Virus record (IMG/VR): IMGVR_UViG_3300037264_000785
Span: 1 to 41,015 of that record
Reading direction: 5' to 3' (one strand)
Source: a virus
DNA length: 41,015 bases
Shown here: positions 24,782-32,784 of the stretch, in pieces
Layout: each line of letters starts with the position of its first letter
How positions within the stretch are numbered: position 1 is the first letter of the stretch
Notes under the pieces: generated by a model
Database searches by the model: none
What the model saw: the letters and a program-made list of their open reading frames with translations, nothing else
Told to the model about the DNA's origin: nothing
Position numbers and translations under genes: made by a program

Positions 24782-26518
24782 CTATGCGACCTGTTCCTGT
24801 GCCGCGCCCTGCGTCATCCGCGAGAGCGCCGTGTCGCCCTCCATCGGCGTCGTGCCGGCGTTCTTCACCGCCACGGACATCTTCGCGGCGTTCTCCGCTT
24901 CCATCTGCGCCTGCTGCGCCTTCGCCGCTTCGGCCGCCAGGCCGTCCGCGTCCTCATCCGATCGAACGATGTTCGGATCAATCCCGAGCAAATCGCCATA
25001 CACGTCCGCCACTCGGTTCGTATCGACCTTGTAGAGAATACCAGGGATGACGGGCGCGATCGTCAGCACGTTCTGCATGAACCGATCGAGGCCCACCACA
25101 CCCACCAGCTTTTGCGCCTGCGCGAGGATCGAAATGTATTCGACCTTCAGGTTCACGCCTTGGAGCTGCTCCGGCGCCGGCGGAATCAACCCCGCGCGGT
25201 CCATCATCTCGAACACCCGATCAACGATCGGATCGAGCAGCTCGTCGTTCGTGCGCTCGAGCACCGGCCCCAGCGCAATCAGCTTCTCCTCGTGCCGCTC
25301 CTCGACTTCGCGCGCGGTCGGGCGCTGACTGCCGGCCTGCGGGTCCGAGCGTGCCAGCATTAGGAACAGATCCTCATAGAACGCGCGCTGCACCCGATAC
25401 TCGACGTTCTGAATGTCCTGCGCCAAGTGATCGACGCGCAGGTTGACGTCGTGAATCGACCTGAGTGTTTTGTTCTGATCGTCGACGTAAGTGATATCGC
25501 CAGAGAGCAGGCTCGTCTTCTGCGTCATCAGCGCGGTCGGGCCGGTCAGCGGCGGGTCGACCATCTTCGCAATCGCCTGCGCCTTCTTCTTCTCCATGAT
25601 CTGTAACTGCTTGACGTCGCCGAGCGCCGTCATCCCAGGGCAGTCGGTGCCGTAGCTGTCGCCCTCGGTCACGTCCCACCGCGGGCACATCAGCGGGAAG
25701 GTTCGGAACCCGCTCTCACGCAGGAAGTTTTTTTCGGTTGAGCCCGTCTCCCACCAGCAGCTCGCGAACAGGTAGAACTTTGGCAGCAGCTTCGACGGGT
25801 CGGCCTCTTGGTTCGGCGTGATCATCCACGTCACTTTGACCGGCGTCTGATACTCGCCGCGGTCCCACGCCGTTTTGACAATCGTCGAGATGTTCGACCA
25901 GTCGATATCGCGGCCGTTCTCTTTGAGGCCGAACTCCTCGACGACCTGGCGCACCGTCAGCTCGAACTCGCGCACGAACGACGACACCATGCCGCGGGCG
26001 TTCAGCCCAATCGCGTAGCTGCCGAGCGCATAGTTGTAACAGCGGAACAGGTCTTTGCTGTCATCGAGCAGCGCGACCGCGGCCGTGCCGAACACCCCAA
26101 TGTCGCCGTAGGTGATCGGAAACGAGTTGTAGAGATTGGTCTGCGCGAACACCACGAGCATCCGCTGCGTCACGTCATGCAGCCACGCCTTGACGGGCGC
26201 GAACTTCGCGAGGTCAGGGTCCGGCGTCGTGAGCTTCATCCACGGCCGCGCCGGCGAGGTCAGGCCCGCGTGCAAGCCGCTGGCGAGCGTGCGCGCCGCG
26301 AACCGTCCCGTCGAGTTGATGATCTTCTGATTGCGCTTGTCGCCCCGGTTCTTGTCGCCGGTCCAGAACCGCGTGCGCCGCGGGAGCAGGTATTCATCCA
26401 GTTCCGACCAATGCGGATCGAACCCGCTTTTGCGTTCCGAGAACAAGGTCGCCGCGAGTGTCTGGTAGCGATCGCGCTTCGCCTTCGCGTCGCCGCCGAA
26501 TGAGTATTCGCGGGCCAT
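24782..26518 (-). CDS. Portal (head-to-tail connector) protein
   Basis: 578 residues. It matches the podovirus head-tail connector family (T7 gp8-like): an N-terminal RYQTLAATLFSERKSGFDPH segment, a WSELDEYLLPRR motif, and STGRFAARTLASGLHAGLTS, followed by DIGVFGTAAVALLDD, the RAFYEDLFLML helix and a C-terminal Ala/Glu-rich helix. It forms the dodecameric ring at the unique capsid vertex, through which DNA is packaged and ejected. Length is typical for the family (500-600). Confidence 0.93.
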   Translation of the reverse strand: MAREYSFGGDAKAKRDRYQTLAATLFSERKSGFDPHWSELDEYLLPRRTRFWTGDKNRGDKRNQKIINSTGRFAARTLASGLHAGLTSPARPWMKLTTPDPDLAKFAPVKAWLHDVTQRMLVVFAQTNLYNSFPITYGDIGVFGTAAVALLDDSKDLFRCYNYALGSYAIGLNARGMVSSFVREFELTVRQVVEEFGLKENGRDIDWSNISTIVKTAWDRGEYQTPVKVTWMITPNQEADPSKLLPKFYLFASCWWETGSTEKNFLRESGFRTFPLMCPRWDVTEGDSYGTDCPGMTALGDVKQLQIMEKKKAQAIAKMVDPPLTGPTALMTQKTSLLSGDITYVDDQNKTLRSIHDVNLRVDHLAQDIQNVEYRVQRAFYEDLFLMLARSDPQAGSQRPTAREVEERHEEKLIALGPVLERTNDELLDPIVDRVFEMMDRAGLIPPAPEQLQGVNLKVEYISILAQAQKLVGVVGLDRFMQNVLTIAPVIPGILYKVDTNRVADVYGDLLGIDPNIVRSDEDADGLAAEAAKAQQAQMEAENAAKMSVAVKNAGTTPMEGDTALSRMTQGAAQEQVA

Positions 26519-26519
26519 G

Positions 26520-26819
26520 TCAGTAGACGCCGATCAAGGAACGTGGCTTCGCGGTGACGGGTGCCGCGCCAGCGACGGGCGGCTTCGGGCGCGTGAGGAG
26601 CGAACCGGCCGCGGCCCGCTTGCGCTGTTTCTGACCGGCCGCTTGGGCGATGCCCTCGTTCACGCCGGGCAGGATGGTTGGGGGCTTTGGCGGCGCGAGC
26701 GACTCCACCGGACCCGGCGCCAGCGGGGCATCTGTGGCGAGCTTGGGCTTCTTCCGAAACGCCTGCGCGACGTTCGCCGCCGCCAGTGCGCCGATGGCGA
26801 GCCCCGTGAACAGCCCCAT
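26520..26819 (-). CDS. Small portal-associated protein of unknown function
   Basis: 99 residues. The N-terminus (FTGLAIGALAAANVAQAF) is hydrophobic, followed by a Pro/Lys-rich, probably disordered region and QKQRKRAAAGSLLTRPK, then a C-terminal SLIGVY. Short proteins with a hydrophobic start and an AAxGRxxTxLT-type tail lie beside the portal gene in epsilon15/BPP-1-like phages. Here the tail motif is degenerate. The start overlaps the stop of the acetyltransferase gene (TAATG), and the gene ends one base before the portal gene. Confidence 0.65.
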   Translation of the reverse strand: MGLFTGLAIGALAAANVAQAFRKKPKLATDAPLAPGPVESLAPPKPPTILPGVNEGIAQAAGQKQRKRAAAGSLLTRPKPPVAGAAPVTAKPRSLIGVY

Positions 26820-27289
26820 TAGAGCAGCTTCACGAATGCCGTCTCGACCGCCTCGTAACCCTGTCTGGTATAGAACTTGCCCACGTCGGAGCCCTCCGGC
26901 GCAATCATCTTTACCATATTTAGGCCGTTTTCCCTACACCACCGCTCGGCCGCCTGCATGAGCCGGGGGCCCACCATGCCGGCCCTGTGCTCCGGTTCGA
27001 CCCACCACGCCTGTTCGTCGCCGTAGGGAATACCAGTCAACAGGTGCGGCAGCGCGGTCAGCGCAATCATGCCGATGATGGGCTTGAACCGGCCGCCTTG
27101 CTCCCAATGCGGCTCGACCGAGTCGATCTCCGCCACAAGGATGACGCCGTGCTCGAGCACGAGGTCGATCAGTTTGCCGATGAACACCGGGTCGGCCCGG
27201 AACAGTGCGCCGTAGCGTGTCGACTGAAGGAAGTGCGTCGTCATCTCGACCAGCCGGGGCGTGTCGGCGGCCGTGGCCTCGCGGATCAC
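26819..27289 (-). CDS. GNAT-family N-acetyltransferase
   Basis: 156 residues from a GTG that overlaps the preceding stop (GTGA). It shows the full GNAT layout: N-terminal strand VIREATAADTPRLVEM, central strands (ILVAEID, IIGMIALTAL), the acetyl-CoA-binding motif A in HRAGMVGPRLMQAAERWCRE (residues 101-120), and the C-terminal FYTRQGYEAVETAFVKLL strand-turn-strand. Similar acetyltransferases lie between terminase and portal genes in several podoviruses. The substrate is unknown; a virion or host protein is possible. Confidence 0.88.
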   Translation of the reverse strand: MIREATAADTPRLVEMTTHFLQSTRYGALFRADPVFIGKLIDLVLEHGVILVAEIDSVEPHWEQGGRFKPIIGMIALTALPHLLTGIPYGDEQAWWVEPEHRAGMVGPRLMQAAERWCRENGLNMVKMIAPEGSDVGKFYTRQGYEAVETAFVKLL

Positions 27290-27543
27290 GCCGGCTGTTC
27301 CTGGCTCAGCGCGTCTGCGTATCCTATGGCGTAAGCGTCGCCGACCGTCTTCGCTGGCATCGCCGTGCGTAGGTTCTCGGCGACGATACCTTGATTGAAG
27401 TCCTCCGTGCGCTTGAGGAATCCGCGCTCGTAGGCCCGCCGCATGTTCGGCTGTTCCTTGAACGGGCCGTCGCGCAGCTCCCACTCCTGCACCTTGCCGC
27501 CACGATGAATCTGAATCCGATGCGTTACCTTGCCCTTCGCCAT
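27286..27543 (-). CDS. Small unknown protein
   Basis: 85 residues from an ATG (MAKGKVTH) preceded by GGGGG at a six-base spacing; it overlaps the end of the upstream gene by 19 bases and its stop overlaps the acetyltransferase start. Contains a short beta segment (THRIQIHRGGKVQEWELR), then helices (MRRAYERGFLKRTEDFNQ). No family recognised. Good SD and tight packing support translation. Confidence 0.65.
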   Translation of the reverse strand: MAKGKVTHRIQIHRGGKVQEWELRDGPFKEQPNMRRAYERGFLKRTEDFNQGIVAENLRTAMPAKTVGDAYAIGYADALSQEQPA

Positions 27544-27761
27544 CGCTGCCCCCTGGGGTGAACGCGCCGGACCTGTGGCCGTGGGCGCGGTTGCCGCACC
27601 ACCCACACCGCAGTCTCGTGAATCCGCGCGAACACGTAGGGTTGACCGTAGCGTTCAGCGTCGACGCCCCACTGCCGACCGTGAACGTAACCCCGAACCA
27701 GCCGCGCGTTCGGCACCGCATACGTCGGGTCGGTGCTCAGCCTCCGGAGATCAGCGTTCAT
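27525..27761 (-). CDS. Small basic protein after terminase large subunit
   Basis: 78 residues, starting at an ATG that overlaps the terminase stop (ATGA). The longer reading frame continuing upstream lies inside terminase and is a shadow. N-terminal NADLRRLSTDPTYAVPNARL and RIHETAVWVVRQ suggest a compact domain, and the last 20 residues are strongly Arg-rich, suggesting nucleic acid contact. Function unknown. Confidence 0.55.
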   Translation of the reverse strand: MNADLRRLSTDPTYAVPNARLVRGYVHGRQWGVDAERYGQPYVFARIHETAVWVVRQPRPRPQVRRVHPRGQRWRRAR

Positions 27762-29257
27762 TTCTCGCGATCCGCGTCGACGTCGTCCTGCGTCACCGCC
27801 CGGTTGCGCGGCCGCCCGTGAATTTGCTGCTGCATTTGCCCGCCCGGCATGTCTGGCATCCCGAAGGTGAGCGCTAGGGCATCGGCCAGATCCGGCGAGC
27901 GCCCGAGCCGGATCTTTACATGGTCCTTCTCCTCGAGCAGGAACTTGCCTTTGTTGAACGCGTAGGTCGGCGTCGTCAGCTCGGCGACAATCTCGGTCAG
28001 GCCGCGCGGCAGCACCCCGCCGCCCTTGATCCACTCACTCATCGCGAACCAAATCTCAGCCCGGCGATTCGCATAGCGCGGGTCAATTGCCGGCGCCGCA
28101 AACTGCACATTGATCGGCCCGGCCCCGTTCGCGCGCATCACATCTACCGCCCCAGCCGCCCAGCCGCCGGTGGCGTCGAAGAACTCCAGCTCGGAACCCC
28201 AGCGCAGTTTACTTCCGAGCACTTGGTTCGCGATGTTCACGCTCACCGCCGAGTCGCGCGCGTGCCGCATCACGACCGGCTTGAACGACACGAGCCCCTG
28301 CCGCGGGAAGATGACCGTGCGATCATCGCCGAACCTAGCGACGTCGACGCCCAGCCGCTTCTGCGCCCACTCATAGGCCGTGATCGGCAACTGCCGCGCC
28401 ATCGCCGCCTCGACGTCCTCGAGCCCGAGCAGCGCATTGATCGATGACGGCGGGAACTGGCCGAGGATGTAGCTCTTGACCCAGGGGTTCTCGCGGCCGT
28501 AGGTCGCGATCTGTTCGGTCGCCCACTTGCGCGGGTTCGGTCCCACGCGCGGCGAATGCACCCACGCCTCCGGATCGTCCGGATCGCCCGTGATGCGGAT
28601 GACGTGCCATAAGTGCCGCAGCTCGTTCGCGGCGGCGTGCAGCATCCCCTCCAGCGACACGGGATTGCCGGCCTGGAGGAACTTGGCGAAGCCGCCACCG
28701 GCTTGCGCGAGGGCTTGCTCACCCGACCGCAGGATCGGCGTCGGGATCGCGCCACTCTCGTCGGCCTGGACCAGCACATACTTGGAGTGCAGCCCGGCGA
28801 GCGTCGTGCCCTGCTCGTCCGCGTTCGCGCTTTTCGGCCACGAACGAGCGGACAGGAACCACGTCTCAGGATGATGGTTTGCGAAGATGCGCCGCGCGGT
28901 CTGCGTGAACGCCGCCCGCATGTAGTCCGACCGCTGAATCCACTTCGCGTATTCCTTCCAAAGGTTGTCTCGGAGATTGTCGCCGGTGATGGCGACGCAC
29001 GCGCCTTGTGGATGCTCGAGCTTGTCGCCCTGCACCCCAAGGAACCAGCAGCCCGCGATCGAGAGCACGGCCGTCTTCCCAGGGCCGACGCACGCCTGTA
29101 AGCTGATGCGCTGATATTTGGGATCGGGGCTCGCGAACGCCAGCAGCGCCTTCTCCTGCCAGGGATCGCCCTGAAACTGAAATTGCTCGTCGGCGTATTG
29201 CAGAATGCCGCGCTCGTCCTCGCGCCAGCGTTTGACGGTGGACTCGGCGGGGGTCAC
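27758..29257 (-). CDS. terL: Terminase large subunit
   Basis: 499 residues. ATPase domain: adenine-binding region QGDPWQEKALLAFAS, Walker A CVGPGKTA (residues 56-63), Walker B VLVQADES (161-168), coupling motif near LQAGNPV. The RNase-H-like nuclease domain has GVDVARFGDD (catalytic Asp about 305), FFDATGG (Asp 361) and SPDLADALAL (Asp 456/459). This is the motor and nuclease that cuts concatemers and packages DNA through the portal. Overlaps the upstream DUF551 gene by ATGA. Length and motif spacing are normal, so it should be active. Confidence 0.95.
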   Translation of the reverse strand: MTPAESTVKRWREDERGILQYADEQFQFQGDPWQEKALLAFASPDPKYQRISLQACVGPGKTAVLSIAGCWFLGVQGDKLEHPQGACVAITGDNLRDNLWKEYAKWIQRSDYMRAAFTQTARRIFANHHPETWFLSARSWPKSANADEQGTTLAGLHSKYVLVQADESGAIPTPILRSGEQALAQAGGGFAKFLQAGNPVSLEGMLHAAANELRHLWHVIRITGDPDDPEAWVHSPRVGPNPRKWATEQIATYGRENPWVKSYILGQFPPSSINALLGLEDVEAAMARQLPITAYEWAQKRLGVDVARFGDDRTVIFPRQGLVSFKPVVMRHARDSAVSVNIANQVLGSKLRWGSELEFFDATGGWAAGAVDVMRANGAGPINVQFAAPAIDPRYANRRAEIWFAMSEWIKGGGVLPRGLTEIVAELTTPTYAFNKGKFLLEEKDHVKIRLGRSPDLADALALTFGMPDMPGGQMQQQIHGRPRNRAVTQDDVDADREK

Positions 29258-29733
29258 AGGGTGTCTGGACGGTGAGCGATCCGCATTTTCTGGCCTGTTT
29301 TTCTTACTTTACGACCGGGCCGAGCTTCGCGTGAAACGTCTTCGAGATGCTCGATGACCGGCATCGGCGACCAATGCGTTCGCCAGTGACAGGCGACGCC
29401 AGCCTTGCTATACCAGCCGAGCCCGTTGAACGCCGCGTCGCTCACGCGCCAGATCACGCCGTCGCGAATCAGCGCCACGAGCACGAGCGTCTTGTCGGTC
29501 GGCCCTGTCTCGATCGGCATCCACGCGCCGACGAGGCCAACCGCTGAGCCCTTCGTCGGGAAGACCTCACTCAGCACCTCGCCTGCCCATCTGGTATTGC
29601 GAGGGCACACGGCAGCGTCGCACGCGCCGGTCTTGTGCCCGCAGCTTTCGCACCGATACGGACACAACGTCCCGCTGCCGAAGTGCGTCCCGCTACACAA
29701 GCTACAGCTCCCGTTCTCGGCGACGTGGCTCAC
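29254..29733 (-). CDS. Zinc-ribbon plus DUF551-like protein between terminase subunits
   Basis: 159 residues from a GTG overlapping the terminase small subunit stop (GTGA). Residues 1-45 hold a cysteine-rich segment (CSLCSG, CPYRCESCGHKTGAC, VCPRN) likely to bind one or two zinc ions. Residues about 70-135 match the DUF551 pattern (AWMPIETGPTDKTLVLVALI, then GWYSK and HWSPMP). DUF551 proteins are common phage-encoded small proteins without an assigned function. The location between terS and terL is odd for this family and suggests a link to packaging or simple accessory insertion. Confidence 0.75.
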   Translation of the reverse strand: MSHVAENGSCSLCSGTHFGSGTLCPYRCESCGHKTGACDAAVCPRNTRWAGEVLSEVFPTKGSAVGLVGAWMPIETGPTDKTLVLVALIRDGVIWRVSDAAFNGLGWYSKAGVACHWRTHWSPMPVIEHLEDVSREARPGRKVRKTGQKMRIAHRPDTL

Positions 29734-30110
29734 TTGCGCGACCCGGCGATGATGTCGCTCAGCGTCTCTGTCACGTCGAGGACGTGCTTGATCGAGTGCC
29801 GGCCGCTGCAACGGTTCAACTCGGCGATCGCCCGGATGCGCGCGGCGTCCTCGCCCCGACTGGCGATCGTCGAGAGGATTTTGTCGCGCTCGTCGGCCGT
29901 GAGAATCGACTTCCGGGTCTGCTCCTTCACCCGCGCCGCAACGGCATCGCGGATGTTAGCTTTCACAAGCAGCCGAGAGGCCGTGACCCGGAGCGCCTTC
30001 TCGGTCTGCTGATAGCCGGCCAGCCGCGCCGCCAGGACGCCGTTGCCGCCAGCCGAGCCGAGGTAGGCATCAACGAACCGCTGTTCCTTGAGCGTGAGCG
30101 TTTTGGTCAT
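29730..30110 (-). CDS. terS: Terminase small subunit
   Basis: 126 residues. The N-terminal helix-turn-helix (residues about 6-60: LTLKEQRFVDAYL, then LAARLAGYQQ and a LL...IRDAVAARV helix) is the Terminase_2-type DNA-binding domain that recognises the packaging site. The C-terminal helices (about 65-126) would form the oligomer and contact the large subunit. Overlaps both neighbours (ATGA upstream, GTGA downstream). Confidence 0.9.
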   Translation of the reverse strand: MTKTLTLKEQRFVDAYLGSAGGNGVLAARLAGYQQTEKALRVTASRLLVKANIRDAVAARVKEQTRKSILTADERDKILSTIASRGEDAARIRAIAELNRCSGRHSIKHVLDVTETLSDIIAGSRK

Positions 30111-30511
30111 ACCTCGCCTTCGTCCGGCACGAAGCCCGGCACCTGCATCCAGACATCGATCGGCTGATGCGCGCTCTTGACCGCAAAGAGACGGTCGACA
30201 CCGACGAACAACTCTGCAACCTCGGTATAGATCGTGCCGCCCTGCTTGACGGTGGCGACCGTGATGTCAGATTGAAACTCGCGGGTCGGCGGAATCACAA
30301 ACCGCACTTGACCGCGGTGCCCCAGCTCGCGCGGCAGTCGCACCCAGCCGAGGCGCTTCGTCGGCGAGCAGCAGCAATGCACCGGCAGGTAGCCGTCCTT
30401 AGTGCCCGGAGCCATCGCCCTGCCCGGAGGTCTGAATCTTGGTGTGCTGGCACGCCAAGGCGCGAAGTGGGGCGCCGGGTTTGGGGCCGTCCTGACGACG
30501 CGCAATTTCAT
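30107..30511 (-). CDS. Unknown protein upstream of terminase
   Basis: 134 residues from an ATG (MKLRVVRT) overlapping the stop of the upstream gene (ATGA); an in-frame start further upstream would lie inside that gene. The first half is Pro/Arg-rich with a VHCCCSPTKRLGWVRLP segment. The second half is a beta-rich domain (QVRFVIPPTREFQSDITVAT, VFVGVDRLF-like strands). No family recognised. Confidence 0.6.
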   Translation of the reverse strand: MKLRVVRTAPNPAPHFAPWRASTPRFRPPGRAMAPGTKDGYLPVHCCCSPTKRLGWVRLPRELGHRGQVRFVIPPTREFQSDITVATVKQGGTIYTEVAELFVGVDRLFAVKSAHQPIDVWMQVPGFVPDEGEV

Positions 30512-30801
30512 CGGAACGACCTCGAGACACCGAGCGATCCAATCCGGGCCTTCGTGTCGCAAACCGTGATCGTCGGATGATGTAGCGTGAGGCACTGACA
30601 GAGCCACGCCCCCGGTGTCGCCTGGAGACGGGCCCAGCCCTCAGCGTGCGCGCTCGGTCCCATCTCGCGGATCATCGATTCGGCGATCTCGCAGAGCAGG
30701 CCCATGCCCTCGACGACCTGATCGATCGTCTTCGCCTCGCGCACGGTCTTGTTCGCCCGAGCGACCTGCTCGAGCAGTTCAGCTCTCCGTCGCTTGTCCA
30801 T
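30508..30801 (-). CDS. Small helical unknown protein
   Basis: 97 residues with GGAGG four bases before the ATG. Residues 1-50 form a charged helix (DKRRRAELLEQVARANKTVR). The C-terminus contains a WLCQCLTLHHPTITVC strand with clustered Cys/His (two Cys, two His, one Cys), possibly metal-binding. No family recognised. Confidence 0.55.
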   Translation of the reverse strand: MDKRRRAELLEQVARANKTVREAKTIDQVVEGMGLLCEIAESMIREMGPSAHAEGWARLQATPGAWLCQCLTLHHPTITVCDTKARIGSLGVSRSFR

Positions 30802-30874
30802 GATGCCTCCAACTCCAGACTTCGTAACCCGGTCGCACCTTCGGGCTGTAGAGCACGAGGATGCAATCCTTCAT
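30779..30874 (-). CDS. Possible 31-residue microprotein
   Basis: A short frame begins at an ATG overlapping the methyltransferase stop (ATGA, 30871-30874) and encodes MKDCILVLYSPKVRPGYEVW plus 11 more residues, ending 22 bases inside the next gene. Its translation would couple the methyltransferase to the downstream gene. The overlap geometry matches neighbouring genuine genes, but length and lack of homology make it tentative. Confidence 0.35.
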   Translation of the reverse strand: MKDCILVLYSPKVRPGYEVWSWRHHGQATES

Positions 30875-32145
30875 ACGGCCTCCGTGAATAACGGCGCGAC
30901 CGATGCGATCCGGCGCTCCGCAATTTCGACGTATTCCGCTTCGCGTTCGATGCCGATAAATTGACGCTGCTCGTAGGCGCAGGCCATGCCGGTCGTGCCG
31001 CTGCCGGTGAAGGGATCGAGCACCGTGCCGTTGATCGGCGTCACGAGCCTCACCAGCCAGCGCATCAACTCGACTGGCTTCACGGTCGGATGGAAGTTGC
31101 CGCGAGGTTGCAGGCCACGGTTACGCGGGGTGTCGCCGCCTGGATTACCGTCTTTGCGGGAATCGTCGCGTTGCTTGTGTGGGAGGTCGTAGCAGCCCAT
31201 GTCGCGCTCTTCTCTGCTCGGTTTTGCTACGTAATAAAAGCGGGACGCACCACCAGAGTCACCGTAGACGTATCCTGGTTGCCCGATGCCGAATATAGAC
31301 TTCCCGCCTGAATCCATCGTCTTGGGCGTATTACAGCCGAGTAAATCTCCGGTCTGCTCATCCAGTGCGGTTGCGGCATCTTCATCAAGGAGGACGTTGG
31401 CAGGCCAGCGGCCGAGCGTTTCGGCTTTCTCTACGTTTGCCCTGATCTTCGCCGCATGGGTCGCACGAGCAGAGTCGTCATGCTTCCAAGGCCGATCCCA
31501 CCCTTCGTGCCCTTCTCGACCGATAGTGTCAGCCTTTTCGGCACCACCGCCAAGCGGATCATCGGTTACGATTCGGCAGGCGTCGATATTCAGGGCTCCC
31601 GTAGAATGCCGCAGGACGTTCGCGGCAACCGTGCCGGCAGTCGGCTTGCGGGCGAGCACGATAGGCTCCCACGCTGGCTTCAGGGCCGTTCCTTGCCCGT
31701 TGCCTACGTTGAGCGACTTTGGGAAACCGGAGCCATACAGCCACGACAGACAATCTCGAATCTCAAATCCGGCGTCTTCGATCCCGGCTGTCAGCCGGTG
31801 ATACATCCGCGTCCCGCCGAACGCGACAAGATGCGCGCCGGGCTTCAGCACGCGGAAGACTTCCCGCGCCCATTGTTCGGCTTCGGCCTGCATCGCTTGC
31901 GCGTCCCGGTTCTGCCGCTTCTGGAAGTCCGCGCAGGACCGTTGCCGACCGCCTTGCCTGGATGCGCCAGTGTTTACCGCGTCAGTTTCGACACGCCGTC
32001 GCATCGGGAACGCGCCGATGCCACCGGGCACGTCCCAATCCTTCGCCATGAATCCAAGACCGTAGGGCGGATCGGTCACGCAGGCATCAACTGACTCGTC
32101 GGCGAGTGTTGGCAGCACGTCGAACAGATCGCCGCAATGGAGCAT
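30871..32145 (-). CDS. DNA methyltransferase, beta class (N6-adenine or N4-cytosine)
   Basis: 424 residues. Motif IV DPPYGL (Asp 25) comes first, the VLKPGAHLVAFGG strand (about residues 95-110) follows, and motif I/X lies at the end (HPTVKPVELMRWL, DPFTGSGTTG at 377-386, QFIGIE). This circular order is that of beta-class amino-methyltransferases. The roughly 200-residue middle (IRDCLSWLYGSGFPKSLNVG, RWPANVLLDED) is a target-recognition region shared by many phage solo methylases. No restriction enzyme gene lies beside it, so protection against host restriction or a regulatory role is more likely than a complete R-M system. Starts two bases after the preceding stop. Confidence 0.9.
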   Translation of the reverse strand: MLHCGDLFDVLPTLADESVDACVTDPPYGLGFMAKDWDVPGGIGAFPMRRRVETDAVNTGASRQGGRQRSCADFQKRQNRDAQAMQAEAEQWAREVFRVLKPGAHLVAFGGTRMYHRLTAGIEDAGFEIRDCLSWLYGSGFPKSLNVGNGQGTALKPAWEPIVLARKPTAGTVAANVLRHSTGALNIDACRIVTDDPLGGGAEKADTIGREGHEGWDRPWKHDDSARATHAAKIRANVEKAETLGRWPANVLLDEDAATALDEQTGDLLGCNTPKTMDSGGKSIFGIGQPGYVYGDSGGASRFYYVAKPSREERDMGCYDLPHKQRDDSRKDGNPGGDTPRNRGLQPRGNFHPTVKPVELMRWLVRLVTPINGTVLDPFTGSGTTGMACAYEQRQFIGIEREAEYVEIAERRIASVAPLFTEAV

Positions 32146-32147
32146 TT

Positions 32148-32783
32148 CTACTTTCTCGCTTTCACGCTGGCGACCTTGGCCTCGAGGATGTGCCCGCCGT
32201 GCGCCTTGAGGAGTTTTTTGATCTCGTTCTTCGCCAGGTCCGCCGCCTTCGTGAACGTCGGGGCTTCAACGGAGACGTGCAGCGTGACCGCGAGCTGCTG
32301 CACGGCGGATGACTTGCCTTTAAGTAAACTTGATCGCTTCGAGCCGCGAACTTCCGCGCGCAGTTCGGCCTGATTCCAGCCCTCGGCCTTGCTCTTTTCG
32401 AGCATCTCAACTTGTGCGTCTGGTTCAAGGCTCGCCACCGCTTGATGATGACCGAACGGCACGCCTTCGACTCGATTCTCCGGTGGCAGCTTCTTGCCGA
32501 TTGATCGGTAGACCCTAACACTCCCCTCGGTCAGCCCTGTTTCTGCGCTGATGAGAATGTCGCGCAGATCGCCGAAATCCTCGCGAGAGTCGATGTATCG
32601 AATGATGTCGACCATCCAGAACCCGGAGCACTTGACCGAGCGCGTGACGAAATCAAACGCGCCTTGTGTTTCGTGAAATGTCGGGCGCCCGTGAACCTCG
32701 ACCCCGGTGCTATTGAATTGAAAGCACCCGATCGAGAACGGGGCTTCAATCTGCTCCTGACTCACGAGCGCCCGCTTCGTCAT
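32148..32783 (-). CDS. Putative DNA-binding protein with a ParB/KorB-like helical segment
   Basis: 211 residues. The N-terminal half (about 15-75) is a compact domain with a TQGAFDFVTRSVKCSGFWMV segment. About 85-150 contain SAETGLTEGSVRVYRSIGKK, a plausible helix-turn-helix, then VPFGHHQAVASLEPDAQVEM and GWNQAELRAEVR. This last pattern, in which a helix scoring survival of a residue list is followed by GWxxxxLRxxV, recurs in ParB/KorB-like and other phage or plasmid HTH proteins. The Lys-rich C-terminus ends in VKARK. DNA binding is inferred; the target is unknown. Confidence 0.6.
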   Translation of the reverse strand: MTKRALVSQEQIEAPFSIGCFQFNSTGVEVHGRPTFHETQGAFDFVTRSVKCSGFWMVDIIRYIDSREDFGDLRDILISAETGLTEGSVRVYRSIGKKLPPENRVEGVPFGHHQAVASLEPDAQVEMLEKSKAEGWNQAELRAEVRGSKRSSLLKGKSSAVQQLAVTLHVSVEAPTFTKAADLAKNEIKKLLKAHGGHILEAKVASVKARK

Positions 32784-32784
32784 C

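Noticed and set aside
27290-27721. Longer N-terminus for the acetyltransferase
   Set aside because: The extension reads through two other genes and has shadow composition. The GTG at 27289 gives a normal-length GNAT protein with a GTGA overlap.
28270-29040. Minus-strand 256-residue open frame inside the terminase gene
   Set aside because: It is in another frame of a well-supported TerL gene and consists mainly of Arg/Ser.
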